A stretch of DNA of 64,000 nucleotides from the NCBI RefSeq assembly GCF_964656455.1, contig NC_135715.1, forward strand, positions 170,158,437 through 170,222,436, in the 5' to 3' direction. This stretch comes from Halichoerus grypus. Its lineage: Eukaryota > Chordata > Mammalia > Carnivora > Phocidae. Every line of letters starts with the position of its first letter. Within the stretch, counting starts at the first letter, position 1. This document shows, one piece after another, positions 33,561 through 46,822 of the stretch. The translations under genes were made by a program, and so were the position numbers. A model generated the notes under the pieces. The model was given only the letters and a program-made list of their open reading frames with translations, made no database searches and was not told where the DNA came from.

Positions 33561-34457
33561 TGGGCAGAATACATGAACAGATGTTTCTCCAAAGAAGACA
33601 TACAAATGGCCAACAGACACATGAATGCTCAACATCACTGGGCCTCAGGGAATACAAATCAAAACCACAATGAGATACCACCTCACACCAGTCAGAATGG
33701 CTAAAATTAACAAGTCAGCAAACAGCAAATGTTGGTGAGGATGCAGAGAAAGGGGAACCCTCCCACACTGTTGGCGGGAATGCAAGCTGCTGCAGCCACT
33801 CTGGAAAACAGTATGGAGGTTCCTCAAAAAGTTAAAAATAGAGCTACCCTATGACCCCGCAATTGCACTACCAGGGATTTACCCCAAAGATATAAATGTA
33901 GTGACCCGAAGGGGCACCCACACCCCAATGTTTATAGCAGCAATGTCCACAATAGCCAAACTATGGAAAGAGCCCAGATGTCCATTGACAGATGAATGGA
34001 TAAAGAAGATGTGGTATATATATGCAATAGAATACTACTCAAAAAAATGAAATCTTGCCATTTGCAATGACATGGATGGAACTAGAGGGTATTATGCTAA
34101 GTGAAATAAGTCAATCAGAGAAAGACAATCATCATATGATCTCACTCATATGTGGAATTTAAGAAACAAAACAGGATCATAGGGGAAGAGTGGGAAAAAT
34201 AAAACAAGACAAAATCAGAGAGGGAGACAAACCATAAGAAACTCTTAATCATAGAAAACAAACAGGGTTGCTGGAGGGGAGGGGGTGGGGCGATGGGGTA
34301 ACTGGGTGATGGACATTAAGGAGGGCACGTGATGTAATGAGCAATGGGTATTATATAAGACTGATTAATCACTGAACTCTACCTCTGAAACTAATTAATA
34401 CATTATATGTTAATTAATTGAATTAAATTAAAAAATAAACAATAAATTTTAAAAACA
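33561..34457 (+). mobile_element. L1 ORF2 C-terminus and 3' UTR, plus strand
   Basis: It starts at 'tgggcagaatacatgaacag' and runs through the ORF2 C-terminal landmarks ('ggaatgcaagctgctgcagc', 'gcaatgtccacaatagccaa', 'atggatggaactagagggta'). The 3' UTR is of a different type from the copy just before it and ends 'aatacattatatgttaatta', then A-rich. It has stops and frame changes. It may be the 3' end of the twin-primed L1, with part of ORF2 lost at the interruption. Confidence 0.8.
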
Positions 34458-35804
34458 ATCTATTTTACTTTGGCATTATGCCATACACATTTTGTTTTAC
34501 AGGGTTGTAGCCCTTAGTTCCTCAATCATTCATCCACCTCCACTTTTCAATCAATGCTATTGAACCCAGCAACACTGATCTCTGATGGGTTCTTTTTTAC
34601 TGGACTCCTCACTCGGCCCAAATAGTGTCTACCACTGGAATTACACACATTCTGCTATGGGTCAAGACCCTTGGGCAAAAGCAAATCTCACCTCCAGGGC
34701 CAGAAAAGAATGGTCGGGAGTACATTACAGGAGGAGATAGTGGCAAAAACCCCAGGGGTCCTTGAAAATGTACCCATTACATTCCTCTATAGGACACTCT
34801 TCTTCCCACTGTAAGTGAAATTCCTAGGCTATAACTGTGTATAAATTCATCCATGTCTGAAAATCCCTGAGAGATCAGGTAGAATCATCTGGCAGTGTAG
34901 CCTATGAAGAATATAATAAGACAGACTTATATTTATTTCTACCAGAACAAAAAATGGAAGTGCAGCTTCAAAGTTTTAAAATTAATTGTGAAATCATTTT
35001 TAACAATTGTTCTCAGAAGAATGAAATAAGAAGCAGAACTAATTGGTATTGTCTATAATCTTTCTGCTTAATTTTCACAGGCTCTAGAGTACTAATCAAT
35101 GGTATAAATGCGACCTACAAAATCATTCAGTATGTGCACCCACAATATCCACATGACTGTTTTCATGTTTCATAAACGTACTGAACACATTGAATATTCA
35201 AACCCAGTAAAACTTGGAGTTTGAATAGCATATTGGGATTTTTTTCTGACCTAAACAAGTGTTGCTTATGAACATCTAAAGAATGGGTTAGTATGAAGGA
35301 AAGTATGGCAGAGGAAATACGTAGAAGAAATGAGCATTGCTATTATCCTTTTTCCAGAACGTTCTAAGGAGCACATCCAACATTTTGAACATATCAAACA
35401 GTTAATTTGTAAAGAAATGACTCCTCTATTCTTTGTCAGAGATGGAAAAATAACCAGAAAGTTTCCTCAGTACTCTGAGTAGTCCTTATTAATGACAATA
35501 ATAGGTCCTCTTTAGTGAACACCTAAGTCATAGACAGTGCTAGGTACTTTATATATATTCATCTTGTTAATTCTACCACAAACTTATGGTAAAATGCTTA
35601 ATTTAGTTTTCCATTTTCAGAAGACCATGTACTAAGGGACAAATAAAAAATAATAGCTGATAATACCACTACATGAATGGCTAATTAAATAGTGGGATTT
35701 CAGCTTTGCCACTATAAATACTCTGCCACTACAACAGAATAATAAAACAGCCAATGCAAACCACAAAATGCCTTGGAGTGGGTCAATCCCAAAGTAGTAA
35801 GTAT
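34458..35804. other. Unique sequence, no gene seen
   Basis: Mixed composition, with a slightly GC-richer part at about 34500-34800. No exon or repeat family is recognised. Confidence 0.45.
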
Positions 35805-35905
35805 CTTAGAGATCATCTAATCTAATGCTTTCATTTTACAGGTGAGGAAACTAAAGCCTAAAGGTTGGTTTGATTTGTCCAAACGGTGAGTCAATGTTAT
35901 GAATA
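35805..35905 (-). repeat. MIR-like fragment
   Basis: 'agagatcatctaatctaatg', 'cattttacaggtgaggaaac' and 'gatttgtccaaacggtgagt' follow a reversed MIR-type core. Confidence 0.6.
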
Positions 35906-36774
35906 AGATTGAGCATTACAGTTTATTAATTAATTCTGAAACAGACCATTTTCAATGCGGAATTTTCCCCTTAAGACTAAGATTTCTTCTATTTCTTTCA
36001 AATAATAATTCAAATCTTCAGAAATTGTGTTTTTTGGTTTGACTGATTTTTGTTTTGTGTGTTTATTTCGTGTTACCAAAGATTAAAAGTGTCACTAAAA
36101 GATCAAAAGAGTCATACATCAGAAAATATTCTCTTTTCAGTTTTACTGATACTTTTGAACAGTTAAAATCTATTGAAATTCTCTTGGAAATCTACATGCA
36201 TCAGTCTACATATCAAAGACAAATGATGTGCTCTTTCTTGCCTACACAATACTGAGTTCATCAGCCATAAAGGAATATCAAGTGAGGTATGGTTTATTTC
36301 CTTTACAGCCAAATGGATAATTTTAAGGCTCATTAAAATTATAATTTCATTCTGAATGGCTGAATGAGGATGTTGGTAGTTTCCCCAGCTGGTTTCTGTC
36401 AGTCTCATATTTGTTACCACAAAAGCTTTATTAATTATCTGCAGGTTTCCATCATGACAATGATAATCAAGGAAAGCAATTCTATTTTTCAAGAAATACA
36501 TGAAAGCTATTAATTTGGCCAAAGATTAAAACAAAACAGCAAGAAAGTAATGTTTATTTCTATATAAATAATTAAATGGAACTTAGATGGGAATTTTGAG
36601 ATGACTGATAAGTTTAAAAACCTTGTTGTTATACTCTCAACAATGAGAAAGGTAAAATATAAACATCAAATTATCAATGTAAGTATTTTTTAGATTTAAT
36701 CTGATGAGAGAATATAGAGTTTGACACTTTTTTCCAATATAATTAAATAATATTATAGGTAATAGGATGGTAAG
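35906..36774. other. Unique AT-rich sequence, no gene seen
   Basis: The 119-codon minus-strand frame at 36163-36522 has no recognisable domain, and I treat it as chance. Confidence 0.45.
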
Positions 36775-36985
36775 CTCTAGAGTTGAGTTACCTAAAATAG
36801 TACCCTGGCACCAACAGTTCCTCACTGCATGACCTTAGATAAGTTACTTGAGCTTCCCATGCATCAATTTCAGGATAATATTAGCAACTATATCATTGGT
36901 TTAGAGTGTGGGTTAAAGGTAAAGCATTTAGAATAGTGACTAGCATATAGTAAGCACTCAATAAATGATGGCTATAATTATTATT
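36775..36985 (+). repeat. MIR SINE
   Basis: 'actgcatgaccttagataag', 'tacttgagcttcccatgcat' and 'agcatatagtaagcactcaa' match the MIR core and end in order. Confidence 0.8.
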
Positions 36986-37589
36986 ATTAGAATATATTCA
37001 CTGTTACCTACACTAATATAAGCAAGGCTTGTATAGTTTTACATAGATTAAAATAACAAGTGATCTATGGGCCTAATGATGTTTACTTTTCCTATAAGTA
37101 ACCCTCAATAATGAAATAAAAACTTGACTAAATCAAAATCAATAAATAATGCAATTTGACTCATTTGTGACTCTAATTTTTGCTAATGGTAGCAAGGGAG
37201 TTTTTTCTTCTGAACCAGACAAAAGTTCCCAAACTCTAGTATCCTAATTGCAAGACTATTTGTATTTCCCCTACAGAAGTCCTGTCATACCACCAGAACA
37301 AATGAGGCCATCTTGTCAATTTATGATGAGATTATTGTCTTCTTTTCCTAGATTAGCTGACCAGTGGTCACCCATTTCTCTCTGAGTGAAATAATGCCTC
37401 TGCAGATCTGGTTACTGACTTAAGTGCTGAGAGAAACAGGTTTTGGTGTTTTTTTGTTCATTTATTTTAATAAGTCACAATAATTAATTGCCATTAAAAG
37501 CTGGTGTGGTTAAGAGGAAAAAAAAAGAATTGGCTGGATATCTTTAAAAAGCCACCAATACCTTGAAAAAAAAAAAAAGGAAAGCTAAA
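36986..37589. other. Unique AT-rich sequence, no gene seen
   Basis: No exon or repeat recognised. Confidence 0.45.
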
Positions 37590-38150
37590 CAACAGATGAG
37601 GTTAAAGATATTTGTAACAAATCTGAGAAAATATTGAATCCATATTAATTGATAAGAAAACATTAAAACACCAGAATAAATGACACACAAATGACAAATG
37701 AATCATTTGTAAAAGTTTAACCTAATCAAGGAAATCAGAGTTAAAACAAGATATTCTTTCACAAACACATTAATATTTTTAAGAATACTACTATTGAATG
37801 CATAGATGTGGTAATATTGGTATGATAAGAGTAGTACCCTTAATACTACTAGAAGCAATAAATGGTCTCATCTTTTCAAGAAGGAAGTTTGGAAATATAA
37901 TCAGCAACATTTAATACGATATCTCCTTTTAACTTAATAATTTTACTTTCAGGGATCTACTTTAAGAGAGTAATAAGACATGCAGACAATTTACACTCAA
38001 AGATACTCATCATTGTAATACATGCAATAATAAAAACTAGAGAAAAATCTGAAAATTCAACAAGGCAAATTCCTAAAATAAATTAAGATATATCTATGTG
38101 ATAGAATGATATACAATCATGAATAGATGTTTTCATGTATCATGAATAGA
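37590..38150 (+). repeat. Ancient L1M/HAL1-type ORF2 3' fragment
   Basis: Landmarks in order: 'caaggaaatcagagttaaaa', 'agaaggaagtttggaaatat', 'actttcagggatctacttta' and 'caaagatactcatcattgta', then an 'atacaatcatgaatag' end. They match the old L1 ORF2 C-terminal region at high divergence. No frame is left. Confidence 0.6.
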
Positions 38151-38815
38151 TCTTTTTCTTCATTTCTCTACCTTTAATATTCTCCTTATCAACAAATCAA
38201 TACTGAATACTTCTGCATCCAAAGCTCTGTAATAAAAGGTGTTCAGATTCATAAGAGATATGAAATCCTGTATCAGACCCCCACTTCCTGCCCCAAAGTA
38301 TTCTTAATGATTTTAGAGAAGTAGGATTCATAATTTAGAAAACAATATGGTATAACATATGGTAGGTTTCAAATGAGTGGCACACTGTAACCCTCACTTC
38401 ATCCCTAAATAATGTGCTTCAATATGAGGTAGTTAATTTTTTAAATTAGCCTTAGAATGCATGTTTTTACTTACCTTATAAAAAAACTTCTGGAGAAAAA
38501 ATCTCTAATATCAAGAATACCAACCCAGAAACTGCTGAATTAATCAAATGTTCCTTTTTTTTTTTTTTTTCAGATTTTGGAAAACTTCAAGCCATTTTTG
38601 TGACCAACTTTGGTAGGTGTGTGGGTTTTTTGTTTCATCTTTCATTCCATTCTTTTACGCCATCTTTGTTTTCATTGACTTACCTCAGTTTTAATTCAGG
38701 ATCCTTTATTGATTTTATGTGTCTTTGTAAATCACCTTAAATTCTTGGTAAAATTATATACATTAAATAATAGATAAATAAATGGAAGGAATGCAAGGGA
38801 TTAGATGAATGTATC
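38151..38815. other. Unique AT-rich sequence, no gene seen
   Basis: Contains a T-run at about 38555-38570. Nothing else is recognised. Confidence 0.45.
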
Positions 38816-39210
38816 AGATAGTTGAGGCTAAATCATGCTGTCATAATAAACCACTTCAATTTTTCAATGGCTTGCAAACAAAAAAGGTCAGTACTTGCTC
38901 AAACTACGTGTTCATCAGAATGAGCTTCAGCTAGGTTCCATATCGTTTTTATTCTGGGATCCAAGGTGAAAGAGTAGCCCTGATTTAGTTACACTTCAGG
39001 TCTCAAAGAAGAAGGAAAAGTGTGGCTCTTAAAGCTTCTGCTCAGAATTGGTACTATCACTTTCACTCATATTTCATTAGCCATAGCCAGACATTTGGCA
39101 AACCTGATGTCAGCGGGGCAGAGATGTACACTCCTCCCACAAGGTGGGACCACAAATACATGAAGCATACTCTAATGGATCCCATGAAAGAAGGAATAGT
39201 GCACTCTGAG
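38816..39210 (+). repeat. Ancient interspersed repeat, class uncertain
   Basis: 'ggctaaatcatgctgtcata', 'tttttcaatggcttgcaaac', 'attctgggatccaaggtgaa' and 'tcatttcattagccata'-like text follow a widespread mammalian repeat whose name I cannot recall. The open frame at 39022-39234 lies within it. Confidence 0.45.
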
Positions 39211-39254
39211 GTTTGTAAGGAAGTTAACAACTAGAGGACAGGATATATGTTTCA

Positions 39255-39320
39255 TTTTTTATCTCCTACAATTTCTAGCCAATGTAAGCTCTCAAAAATA
39301 TTTATTCAATTGAATAAAGG
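39255..39320 (+). repeat. L2 LINE 3' tail
   Basis: 'tgtaagctctcaaaaatatt' and 'attcaattgaataaagg' fit the L2 3' end. Confidence 0.4.
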
Positions 39321-42300
39321 AAAATAAAGGTCAAAGCAAACAGGGAAATTGTATTAATACAGAGTCTATATATACTTATTCATTGTAACCATCAAAATTC
39401 TTAACTAACCAATTTAAATAATTTTCTTTAAATTAAACCTATTACTTTTAATGAACATTTTCATTCAAAAGAGTAAAGATGATTTATACACTGAAAGCCT
39501 ATGGAAAATGACTCTACAGCATTTCCTCTGGCCATCAGACCACACAGCTGATATAGTCATTGGCAATACTTAATTAAAAGGGAGACCAGACACATACACA
39601 GAACTGAAAGTCAAAGAACATAAGACAAGGAATCAAACAATAGATTTCTTCTTCTGAGTAAATATAAAAGGGAAAAAGGTATAATGGACATTCGGACATT
39701 TGTAGGAAAGCACTGATGAAACTTCCTGAAGGGAAAAGTAATGTCTAAACTGAAGTTATTTCTGAACTTAGAAGTCAACAGCATTCTTAATGAGAGTTTG
39801 ATACTGAGTAAGTACCAAAACAGTCACTAAAACACTCTTCTCTATGTAAGGACAGATAAGATTACATTTTAGGGACATCTGAAAAAGTAAAAATTTCAGA
39901 AATTTTAGCAAAGGGAAAAACATTATATTTCCCCACAAATTAGCATTTTGAAAACACCTTCAAGAACTTCCCAGTCTTATGTGTGAAAAGTCATGGTTAA
40001 ACTTAAAACCAACTTGAACACTTGGCATTTCCAGAGATGCAGGGACACTATTCTAATAAACACTTATGTGGTTAGTTGCTAGCAGGTCAGTATAATCAGC
40101 CAGTCATTTTGAGTATTCAGGTACTTAGAAGGAGACATGTGATTAAAGTCATCAACAATATTGCTAATCTAAGACAATTTTTCCCTGTTTTCTGGTAAAA
40201 AAGCAAAATGAATTAGAAGACTCACATTGGTCTTCCACTGTGTAATCATGGTTTTCAACACAAATCTAGGAAATTGAGTTTCTAAAAACAGAATGATAAT
40301 AGAATTATGCCTTTGGTTCAGACAGATAATAGTGGATGCAATGACTTTCTGCTTCTATTTTGATGGAAATTATTGAACTGCATACAAACTAAATAACTGA
40401 AAAAAGAAAACCCTTCATTTGCCACAATATAAGGTGATATTTTTTGTGATAACAATACAAGGAAATGGGGTACAGAGAGAAAAGAAAAAAAATTGTTGAG
40501 AATGTAAACTATTAATATGGACACTTTTAAAAGATAGCAAATTGAATTAAATATGGAAATTACATGGATTTAATATAATACACTAGATATAATTTAGATA
40601 TAGGAAAGACAATACTATATCTAGAGGTGAAAGTTACTGTTCTTTCTCTTAATCTGTGCAAACCAGAGTTACCACCTTTTCACCCTTTGAAGTAAAAGGA
40701 TTGGAGGGGTTGGACACATAGTAGTCAGCAAATGATTTATTCAGTATTCACAAGAAACAAAATACTAGAAAAGATTTTGGAGAAAGAAGATTCTTTATGA
40801 AAGAAGATAGTTTACCTGCTCTAGATTCTTGAAAATATCAACACATTATCTAAAAAATGAATTTTGGTAAAATTTGATAAAAATGTTTATGGGCTCTTTT
40901 GGCATACAAAAGACCTTTTGCAAGATGCTCAGGCTCTCTGAACCTCAACTCTCCTATCTGTGAAAGTGGGGAAATAATGGCTAATTGCTGGAATCTATGA
41001 ATAGTACATGAAAGAATATAGGTACATTCTCCAGAATATCTTCCAGTTAACATTTTCTTTGTGGAACTCATTTTGGTTTATCATATCCAAATTTCAGAGA
41101 GTGGACATATTTCTCAAAATAATATATTTGGCTGATATTTACAAAGAAACAATGTATGTGCCCAAACTAACTACATTTTTAACAAAATCCTACATGAGAA
41201 AATCTTGAATTACCTTCTAAAAACAATTGTTAGACCATAAGAATCACCTGTAGAAATTCTGAAAACAGATTGTCAACAAAGTGAATATATAGTATGTTTC
41301 CACCCACATAAACAACTGCATAAGAATCAATATACTGATTGGTGAACAACTGATAGTTTAATTATTTTACTTCCTAATGTGATTGTGTGTTCTTCACACA
41401 TAGGCAGTTTCTTTGTCTTATTTACCTTTTAGGACACTGATTGAGGGCTTTGGGTGGGCAAGTAACACACGAAAATATTTCACATATTTATAAAAAGGGA
41501 AATAGTCTACCAGTTAGTATATTGTGCAGGGCATCAGATTTTCATGAATGTGTCACTGACACTAAGCAGTTGATGCCTATATATCCAACATAACTGCCAC
41601 TTAGTAGGGGATCAAAATGTGTGAGGAAACATAGCAAACCATGATAAGAGAAAGAAAACATTCATTATCACTATTTTTGAGAATGTTGTTGCTAAACATA
41701 GTATAATAGAATATTTACCTCCCAGAACTGTCATGAAAAGAAGTCCATGCTCAGAATTACAATTTCACTATTTTTAAGTAAAATGTACATATTTAAACCC
41801 TATTTTTGTTAAAAAGTGTTACTTTGTAAAAAAAAATACTTGAAGCTGCTTTCAATATTTTTTGATGGATATGCATAAAATATAAACATGTGTGCTCTTT
41901 TAATTGTCTGGAAATAGCTTGTGTTCATGTAGAGTGGCCACATTTTCACTTAAGACTTTGCAATCTGTTGCCAAATTTTACTCTTCTTGTGTATCTGCTG
42001 TGATTGCCAAGCATCATATCAATAAACAAACTCTCCTTTAGAGAGAACCATACAGTGCTAAGAACAGCTAAATAAGCTACATAGAGGCTCTGAGTATGCA
42101 CAGAATAGCTATAGTTTTCTATTTTTGTGGAGAGGGTAAGGATCACCTTAACAGTTAGGTCATAACCCCTTTCACTTATTTGTGATTGCCCTAAGAAGTA
42201 TTTAATCTATTTGTAATATTTAATGATATTGGTGTTATGGAATTGAGCCGGCCTACAGTTGAATTAATTTCTGATTATGTTTAATAATTAAAAATCACAT

Positions 42301-42629
42301 AATTTTCCTTCATATACACATAAAATTTTTACTTAAAATCCTTATGAAAATAATGTGAAGAAACAGCTTGAAAGACAGCCAAGAAAAGGAAAGCAAAACT
42401 AGAAACATGTCCTCAAGAGATAAATGACTATAAATAGTTGTAGCAAGAACTCCAATATTTTCTTTCATGAGCCCCAATATTTTGTACTTTCTACACTCAC
42501 TTAGTCATCTGTACTCTCTCCTTTGATATACTTATCTTTTTGGCCATAATTGGTCATTTTGAAGTAACAGAAATACATGATAGAATTTTAGAGACAATGT
42601 GTCACTTAGAGACCATTGAGGTGTGAGTT
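39321..42629. other. Unique AT-rich sequence, no gene seen
   Basis: The longest stretch without a recognised repeat. Open frames are short and unconvincing on both strands. Confidence 0.55.
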
Positions 42630-42715
42630 TTATTCACCTCTATATCCCCAGGATATATTCCCAGATTCCCACAGCAGGCATTCAAAACATGTTTTTGAAT
42701 AAATATATTAATCAA
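42630..42715 (+). repeat. L2 LINE 3' tail
   Basis: 'cacctctatatccccaggat' and 'caggcattcaaaacatgttt', then 'tgaataaata', match the L2 3' end. Confidence 0.5.
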
Positions 42716-42960
42716 TCTAGTCTAGTGTTTCCCAACCTTTTTTCATATCGTAGAACACATGGGAAAACACAGAACACATGCCATTTTGTATGGCACTCTT
42801 GGGTAAATGGAGGAGGCTTCTCATGGTCAAAGATCACTGGTCCAAAGATTCTGCCCAGCCTATGCCCTGTCCTGCTGCCCTGAGTGGCAGGAGAGGGACT
42901 GGAAGCCAAATCTACAGAACCCCATTTAGAGAGATCCATTGGAAGATGCCAAGCCTAACT
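42716..42960. other. GC-richer block, possibly an old repeat
   Basis: 'gtgtttcccaaccttttttc' and 'tcgtagaacacatggg' resemble the start of an old mammalian repeat. The block continues GC-richer up to a G-rich motif. Overlapping frames on both strands have no domain. Confidence 0.3.
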
Positions 42961-42965
42961 ATACC

Positions 42966-42990
42966 GGGGCGGCAAGGGGCGGGGTGGGGG
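42966..42990 (+). other. G-quadruplex motif with GGGGCGGGG core
   Basis: Four runs of four or more G (42966-42969, 42976-42979, 42981-42984, 42986-42990) are joined by loops of 6, 1 and 1 bases. GGGGCGGGG at 42976-42984 is also an Sp1/KLF-type site. Confidence 0.8.
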
Positions 42991-44074
42991 AAGACACTGC
43001 TTCCAAAAGTGGCTGAAGTTCTAAAACCTAGCTCTTAATTTATTCTGAAGAAAATTTAACCAAAAACACTGGATTAAGGTGTATTTTTCCAAGCTACTTA
43101 GCATTTTTAAGTTACATATTTGCTTTGTTTTCCTATGGCAATTGATCTTAGTGACACCTAAATATATATGCAGCAGCAGCATGACATCAGAGACACCTTT
43201 GGCATTTGCTTATGGATACTATTGCCTTTGAATTTCAGTAGCCAATAGTGGTGTCTGGCTACTATTTGACTTTTGACTATCTAGTATAATCCCTAGATGT
43301 TTGCTGAGAATCTGCTTTCCTATGCCAGGGTCATTTCCAAGACTTTAAGGACTTGCCCAGATTAAGGAATTCATCCTGTGATCCATGACTTAGCACTAAA
43401 TTTTGGATCCTGGCTGGATACACAAAGGAAAGAAGACAGTAAGTGGGTGGGAAAAGAACACCTTTGGAATGCTATGCAACATAAGTGCCTTTTATCTTCT
43501 ATCCTCTTTGTTCCATTAAGGATGAGACACCTCTTTAGAACCATAATCATGGGCTAAAATGTTTCATGTTCTGTTTGGCATATTTTTGTTCAATTATCAG
43601 AAAAATCAGTTATCAGCAAAAATAATAAGTCCCCTCAGTTAACATTCATCCCACTTAATTAATAAATAAGGTATAAGTCATCATCATCTGAAATGACTTT
43701 AAACATAAAGGTGTTCCCTTTATTATGTTAACATTTAAATAATGTGCTTCCTTCATATAATCATCAAAGACAAAATCAACAACAAAAATGTCATCAAGCT
43801 TGCTGAGCAATCGTGAAATTATGCATTTATGTATGGAGTGAAGCATTTACATAACAGGAGATAATATATCAAACATAACATCAGAATATTGTGGCAAGGG
43901 TGGGAATAAAGTGAATATGAACTGGCCTCTGAGAGGGAAAATAAATTCATTAAGTAAGAACCAGTGGAACATTTTGGATCAACAAAGTTCTGACTCATGT
44001 TGCAAAAGAGAACTTCCTAATTCTCACACTACACCCTTCTCCTTGAGTTAGTAATAATCAAATTGGGGTAGATA
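42991..44074. other. Unique sequence, no gene seen
   Basis: No exon or repeat recognised. Confidence 0.45.
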
Positions 44075-44720
44075 TTCCATGAAGTTAATATTGAACATCT
44101 ATTATATGTTTCAGAAGCTATTAAGGAAAATAGACAAAGTGTATGATTTCACGGGGTCTACATTGTAAATATACAATATGTCAACTGATGATGATAACTT
44201 TGAAGAAAAATAAAACAAGGGATAGAATTAGAATTATGGGGTCAAGGTGAGCCTTTTGATAGGGTTGTCAAAGATCTCCTTACAAAAAGAAGGCAAAGTA
44301 TAAGGAATTGGGGTAGGGAGGGAGGTGAGTACAGAAGTGGGAAAATAAGGAGCTTATTTTTCATTGCTATATTTTCTCAGGGAAAAAAAAAAGCAATACA
44401 ACGAGCTGAGAGTGGGAGGAAGGAAGGAATGTTGGAAGTTTGAGGATTAAAGAGAAGGTATAAAATAACTTGGGAAATGAATTGACCTGAGGGAAGCAGG
44501 GAGGTTGCTGAACAACCCTGAGGACCTACCTCATATTTGTGATCATTTTAAACTATTACCAGTCCATGTAGCCATGCATTGTTCTCTAGCTAGAGAGCGG
44601 CTCAGCTGCAGGTGGAGGACAAGTAGAAAGATGGGTTTAATTAGTTTTGGGGTTTGGGGGCAAGAACTTCAGGAGAGGGAAGCAAGGAAGGTGAGCGTGA
44701 TCATCATGATGGATCACAGA
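44075..44720 (-). repeat. L2 LINE fragment(s), antisense
   Basis: 'ttgaacatctattatatgtt', 'cggggtctacattgtaaata' and 'agaaaaataaaacaaggga' match reversed L2 3' sequence. From 44400, 'gagctgagagtgggaggaag' and 'agaaggtataaaataacttg' match reversed L2 ORF2. The piece between is missing, so these are two parts of one deleted copy or two copies. An A-run lies at about 44383-44392. Confidence 0.6.
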
Positions 44721-46021
44721 ATATGAGGCAATGAAATGAGGCTGGGCTGGTGGGATGAATAGTGAAAAGGAGACTGAGCAATGGCTCAGAAATCTTTGTG
44801 TGGTTGAACTGAATTCGGAGCATTGCCTAGGGAAGCTGAAAGATAACTTCTGTGCCCGAAAGTATGAAAAGGCCTTGAGAAGGTTGGAAACGCAGACTAA
44901 ATACTGAGTAAACATGGCGATAAGGTCTTTCTCCTGAGTGCCTAGTAAAGCTCTCAGGAGAAATAAGCAAACAAAAGAAACAAAACTAAAGAATAATGAC
45001 TTTATCCAGAAAAATACAAACATGATCATTGCTTTCTTGTCCCCTAGTGACCAGTGTCGGTGAGTGTGTATGTGTGTGTGTACATAGTATTTTTATGCGT
45101 CACGCAGCTAGAGATTGAAATCAAAATTTTACACTTAGATTGACTTCCTGGAGAAAATTCCTTTCTACACCGAACAAAACTCTAAAATATTCTCTTTATC
45201 TGCATTCTTGACACAGATCATTGTTCTGGGTGGGTTACTCGTCTCCCCGCCCCCCACCCGGCTGAGAACTTCTTAGCCAGACTAAAAGATCATTGTTTGC
45301 TTTATATTACCTAGCCAAATTATCTTTTTCTGTGATTAATGAATTCTGACAATGGCAGTTTGCTTTCTTTCCTTGTCCTTATTGTATAATTTAAGTCTTT
45401 TCTCAAATTTCATGTTTCAAAAGATAATTCTGACATCTAGACTTTCTTAGCAGGTGGGGGAGTGATTCTGAAACCAATGAATAAAACTTGCATATGATTT
45501 TTCTAATTATGATTAGGAATATAAAGATTTATGTAAACATTCTCAGGTTGGGTAAATAAATAAGTACATTGGAACGGCAGTGAGGCAACTCACCACACCT
45601 CCCCTCAAAAGTAACTTTGAAATTAGATGTTCTTCCAAACACTGGACTAATCTTCTGCACATAACGGAGAATACCAAGCAATCCTATGAGTGCAGAGTTC
45701 TGGGTACCCCAATCACAGTGCATTAAGTCTCATCAGACAGCACAAGTATGATCTAATTGTAGCCAAGAAAGGTGTGCTCTAATCATTATGTTGTTCCAGG
45801 CCTAAAGAAAAACTATGTAACAGAAAGATATAGCACTTTGAAAAAAAAAAGAAGTAGATCCCCAACTGTGATTCCCACCCACTGTTGTAACATCTGACAG
45901 CAAAATAGGGGAAACTTATCCTGAACTTTGAAAGGGAATACTGAGAATAAACGCACATATAAATTAAAAGAATCAAAGCCCCCAATACCTCGTAAACAGT
46001 GTTGCAATGGTGATCTCTTTA
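44721..46021. other. Unique sequence, no gene seen
   Basis: A short TG-rich tract lies at about 45060-45082 and a C-rich patch at 45245-45262. The 130-codon minus-strand frame at 44637-45029 is rich in Phe, Ser and Leu and has no domain. Confidence 0.45.
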
Positions 46022-46290
46022 GACTTTTTTTTTTTTTTAGTGTAGCTGACACAAAATGTTCCATTAGTTTCAGGTGAACAACTTAGTGATTTGACAGGTT
46101 TATTCATTATGCTATATTCACCACAAGTATAGCCATCTATCCTGTTACATCACTGTTACAATATCATTGACTGTATTCCTTATGCTGTGCCTTTTATTCC
46201 CGCGGTTTATTCATTCCATACCTGGAAACCTGTATCTCCCACTTCCCTTCGCCCACCCACCTTCCCTCTGGCAACCATCAGTGTCTGTAC
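46022..46290 (-). repeat. L1 (L1MA-type) 3' end, minus strand
   Basis: T-run, then 'cattagtttcaggtgaacaa', 'tcaccacaagtatagccatc' and 'ccctctggcaaccatcagtg', the reversed 3' UTR of older L1 families. Confidence 0.7.
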
Positions 46291-46369
46291 CCTTTCAGCA
46301 ATAAAGCGGCAGCTAGTTATGAATGAAGCCTTTTCTATTTTACAAAAGTAAACCTAGCATTATGTTTTT

Positions 46370-46822
46370 TATAAATATTTTATTATGGAAAAATCAACAT
46401 ACAAACCTAACAGAAAATCATACAGTAGGCACTTACGTATCCACCATCAGGATTAGCATGACCTTTTGTGCTCCTCTTCTCCCACTCATTATTCTTCTCT
46501 TTCTTTCCCCTGCTCCACTCCCCCCACACCACTTTCTCCCCTCTCTTTTTCCCCTAAAACTAAACTCTTACAAATATGGCCATCCTTCGTCTTTCTCCGT
46601 TTCCGTACTCAGATACAGTATCCTCTGTCCCAGAGTTCTTATTCATTATTCCTATGTATTTATTTATTTATTTACTACTTAGAAATGCTTCCACAAACAA
46701 TGCACCCTCTTATTTTAGAGGTTTTTGAATATGATAAATTATATCATATTGAATGTATCCTTTTGCAACTAAACATAGTATTTTTGAAATATACATAGAG
46801 ATCTTACTGAAATGTATATAGA
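46370..46822 (-). repeat. L1 (L1M-type) 3' region, minus strand, part 1
   Basis: 'atccaccatcaggattagca'-type text and 'tcatattgaatgtatccttt', then 'gcaactaaacatagtat', fit reversed L1M 3' sequence. It appears to continue after the MLT1 LTR at 47136. Confidence 0.5.

Noticed and set aside
33157..33681. 174-codon minus-strand frame rich in Phe, Leu and Ser
   Set aside because: It reads through the reversed GAAA tract and the L1 3' UTR. Low-complexity artefact.
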